Origin: Plantago elongata
Lineage: Eukaryota > Streptophyta > Magnoliopsida > Lamiales > Plantaginaceae
Reading direction: 5' to 3'
Assembly: GCA_036897095.1 (NCBI GenBank)
Contig: JAYMSP010000020.1
Coordinates: 55,176-119,175, forward strand
Length of the DNA: 64,000 bases
Shown here: positions 61,151 to 64,000 of the stretch, one piece after another
Numbering within the stretch: the stretch's first letter is position 1
Layout: each line of letters starts with the position of its first letter
Position numbers and translations under genes: made by a program
Notes under the pieces: generated by a model
Seen by the model: the letters and a program-made list of their open reading frames with translations, nothing else
What the model was told of the DNA's origin: nothing
Database searches by the model: none

Positions 61151-62466
61151 TCAATCTTCGGACATGAGTGGCAAGTCTTCTTTGATCCAGGTATAAATAC
61201 CTCCTTCCAAGTGATACACGTTCTTAAAGCCATTCAAAACCAGCAAATAAGCCGCTATCAGTGACCTGCAGTATATAGAATACAATCATAAGTTCACTAA
61301 CCTGACTCTTATATGCATTAATCATAAATCATTCTTGTTACATCTACAGAATCACATTATCGTATTGTTATCTGTGAGTAATCTAACTTTGACAGCGTAG
61401 AGTAAATTTGTGTCGTGAGTAGGGATAGATGATTAACCTTGATTGTTGGCCTTCTGGAAGATTTTGTGTTGGCTTCATAGTTCCACCAGCTGAACAGCAA
61501 ACAATTATCTTTGAATCCTTTGTCAGTTTTGAGTCGACGCCTGTTTTATGCTCACATGTTATACACATGACATAACACACTATATGCTCCCAATTAGAAC
61601 TAGAATCTAGAAGTACATGTTTCTTACTCTGAATGAACTCTGGATTCTCTTCTGTTCCAGAAAATATACCGAAAAATGCAAATGCAGCTCTCCTAGCAAT
61701 GTCCCAAGCAGTCCACTCCTTAATAAGCCTATATATTTGCACATTGATTGCACCTTCTGGATGAGCCTATATATGCATAAATAAACAACTAATGAATACT
61801 AAATACAGTACAATCTTCGTGTGTCAAGATGGAAACTCGATTTACCTCTTTGTACTCTGCCTCAGGCCGTACGTCCAGAATTACAAATTTATTTTCCTTT
61901 TGAAGTCGAAATGCTTCCTTCACATCAACACTCCTAACCTACAAAACAAAAAATAGGACGCCACATTAAGTTCTTCTACAAGTGCATATTATTTGGTTTG
62001 ATCATAAACTGCACCAATTTTAAGTTTCTAACTACCTTTTTCTCGAGCAGAACTTGGCGTTTTATCTTCCATTCTTCTTCAGCTGTTTTCTCCAAACAAT
62101 GAATTAGAAAAATATTAGTCTTACTCTACAGACATGCTGTGTAATCTATGTATTACAACTTTTCCTCAAGACAAGTATTACAACTTTTCCTCGATTTCAA
62201 CAAGTTTACGTACACAGGAAGACGATATATATATGTTTGTATGTACCTGGTGATTTAGCAGGCTTCGTTGCAGTATTCTCGATTCTGAGTGGCCTGTAGT
62301 TGGTTGAGCTACTCTTTCTTGCGGTGGACAGTTTGATGGTGAAACAAGAAGTAGTGGATTCATTTACACAACCTGCAGCAGCATAGGTTGCATGATGAAA
62401 TCTATTATGATGATACAAAGAAGATGATGTTGGATGTGGACTAATTGAAGTTACTGCAGCAGCCAT
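61151..62466 (-). CDS. STR14: Chloroplast rhodanese-like protein, STR14-type (238 aa, 6 exons)
   Basis: On the minus strand the exons 62466-62247, 62082-62036, 61938-61846, 61766-61628, 61540-61438 and 61265-61151 join in frame through GT-AG introns (239 codons with stop). The first ~65 residues are Ser/Thr/His-rich with few acids, a plausible plastid transit peptide. The rhodanese domain runs from VRSVDVKEAF and FVILDVRPEAEYKEAHPEGA through an insertion (FAFFGIFSGTEENPEF). It continues to VCCSAGGTMKPTQNLPEGQQSRSL, which holds the active-site Cys, and YHLEGGIYTW. This matches Arabidopsis At4g27700 (STR14), from memory. Rhodanese folds transfer sulfur or act as binding modules; its substrate is unknown. 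The reading through the fourth intron (61627-61541) is open and gives a misleading longer ORF. Confidence 0.9.
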
Positions 62467-62950
62467 ATGCTAATAAATTTGAAAAAACAAAAAACAACAC
62501 AGATTGTGATTTAGATTACAATGCTGTACTACTACTGAAACTCTTGAGTTTGAAAGACAAAAGTAAATTGATGAAATCAGTGGGCCATGATGAAGAGAGA
62601 ATTTCACAGATATTTTGAACAATATATCCTTGCAAATCTGAACTTGTGGTGATGGAGCAATGCATTGTTGCCACCTAGGATTTATTCATCCAATCATCCA
62701 TTTTTATCAGTTTTCTAAGTTTGGGGATAATAATACTTCAACAAGTTGTTTGATATTTTCTTCTGCTGTGGATATGGGCTTGTCTTTTTTCGAAACTAAA
62801 CATAGTTCTAAACTACGAACTCATAGTAATAACTAAACATGATTTTACTAATGGCTGAAGACATGGAGTACTAATATCTGGGTGGAAATGGCAAAAGAAA
62901 TTTGGTAAACCAGTGATTCTTCGGAACTGGATCCATCGATCTTCCGTTAC
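62467..62950. other. Upstream region of the rhodanese gene
   Basis: Probable leader and promoter of the minus-strand gene. No clear TATA box stood out. Confidence 0.45.
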
Positions 62951-63237
62951 CTGAAAGTCTGAAACCACATGATTAAGTATGACCAACAAGGACCGCGGAA
63001 TAAGGACACAGATTTCTGCAGCATTTTCTACTAGAAGTGCAGAATCTTCCAAAGCAACTTCTACACCTTGAAACTGGAAGGGTAAAGAAATGAAGCAACA
63101 TAAAGAACCTATTGGGATCCCGAACTAAGATTCACAAATTAATAAATGAAACATCCAACCAGAGATTTCCCAATGATTGTAGCTAGTTTCTGACTTACCC
63201 TTGTTGCTAACTTGCTATGAAACTTAATTCTCCAAGC
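62951..63237 (-). pseudogene. Two exon-like segments of an unidentified gene
   Basis: Minus-strand 63237-63199 (AWRIKFHSKLATR) and 63073-62951 (41 codons, FQGVEVALEDSALLVENAAE then ICVLIPRSLLVILNHVVSDF-Q) are both in phase 0. They are bounded by good acceptors (CATCAG, TTCCAG) and donors (GTAAGT, GTAACG). The two segments join without a stop. I do not recognise the family and could not extend the model in either direction. It may be a fragment of a duplicated gene or part of a larger one. Confidence 0.3.
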
Positions 63238-63612
63238 CTGATGAAGAGGATATTGTGTGAATCAACAAGTCAGGCACACGCGTTCTTGTAGATAATAGAG
63301 TTCCATCACATGAGATCTTGCGCAGAGAACGCTGCAGGTGGCTCTCTAAACCTAAACCCATAGCAAGCTGGTGGCTTCATCCTAGTCATTCCTATTCCAA
63401 AAAAAAAAAAAAAGTGAACATTAGAAGAACAACCACATGCAGGTTTTCGACTTTCATTAAACATTAAGCCATTAAGGAATGCATTCTGAAATCATGAAAG
63501 TTCTTTCAGGTTCATATATCCGTACAAACAACAATACTTATTTGAAAATCCATTAATATTTTTCTAAAATTGTCTAAATCACGAAAACGATTTCACTGGG
63601 ATAAATAACGGG
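63238..63612. other. Spacer, nothing clear
   Basis: Contains a 15-A run near 63399. No supported feature. Confidence 0.4.
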
Positions 63613-64000
63613 AGAAAGACAGATTTAGTCCAAAACTATGGCCTTTCCGCACGCGCAATGACCACTTTGCACCACTTGTGATTTTCAGTCTACAACTTCG
63701 ACGAATTGGGATTTTTGATCATAATTCGCCGAATTAGCGGCGAACTGATCCTAGGTGGCATTTTTTCCGCTGACTGGGCATTTTTTCCACACTCCTTCGG
63801 TGATATGGCGTGACACCTCACTGTGAATAAACAACTCATCAGATTCGGACGTGGATTAAGTGATAAAAGGAGGGAAAATTGGTGATGGCTCTATACAATC
63901 CCTAAATTTCCCCCTCTTTTCACCCACATCTCTCAACTTCTCCTCCGATTCTCTCTCTCAGAAACCCTACAAGCGCGGAATTAAGGTGATGTCGAGCAGT
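63613..64000 (+). other. Start of a gene or transposon running off the right edge
   Basis: From about 63613 the sequence becomes richer in GC than its flanks (AAACTATGGCCTTTCCGC, CACTTTGCACCACTT), resembling the terminal non-coding part of a MULE or similar element. A pyrimidine-rich leader (63895-63965) precedes ATG TCG AGC AGT at 63989, the last complete codons in the window. A host gene start is equally possible. Confidence 0.35.

Overview
The window is nuclear DNA of a flowering plant, most likely a eudicot. It is AT-rich, its genes have GT-AG introns, and it carries plant-only families (S40/DUF584, a Yellow Stripe-Like transporter, a plastid rhodanese) and typical plant transposons (MULE, Helitron, L1-type LINE, hAT, 5S-bearing TRIM LTRs). 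I cannot name the species. All exon models come from reading splice sites and frame; none has transcript support here.

There are seven well-supported host genes. (1) 7636-14017 (+): a 12-exon gene for a 674-aa nuclear-looking protein of unknown function with SUMO-type motifs. (2) 17310-17909 (+): intronless S40-type senescence regulator. (3) 24724-28121 (+): seven-exon YSL metal-nicotianamine transporter, with a TATA box, a 5'UTR intron and a short upstream ORF. (4) 29663-35938 (+): five-exon Msp1/ATAD1-type AAA ATPase. (5) 31850-32311 (+): intronless EVE-domain (THYN1-like) gene nested in intron 1 of gene 4, with the marks of a retrocopy. (6) 40641-42113 (+): intronless BCS1-like AAA ATPase. 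(7) 61151-62466 (-): six-exon chloroplast rhodanese (STR14-like). A small ORF with a TATA box (60544-60753) and two exon-like segments at 62951-63237 (-) are tentative.

The rest is largely transposon-derived. A degenerate MULE transposase gene runs off the left edge (1-2713, -). An L1 fragment and a possible antisense LTR lie at 5215-6736. A decayed Helitron helicase, joined in frame to a ~100-bp piece of the same MULE family, lies at 15240-15910, with a tRNA-like SINE beside it. A MITE-like element ends about 175 bp before the YSL TATA box. A decayed L1 (42480-49729) is split by a 2.3-kb hAT (44728-47050) with an 8-bp target duplication. A 0.6-kb foldback element, a small TTA-flanked MITE, two diverged Cassandra-like LTRs in opposite orientation, and a 3.45-kb element with roughly 0.9-kb inverted arms fill 39.9-59.5 kb. 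The right edge looks like the start of another gene or transposon.

The host genes are independent transcription units; I see no cluster acting as one pathway. The most notable structures are the nested retrogene, the palindromic 3.45-kb element, the Helitron-MULE chimera and the paired 5S-derived LTRs. I found no CRISPR array, rRNA gene or convincing functional tRNA gene.
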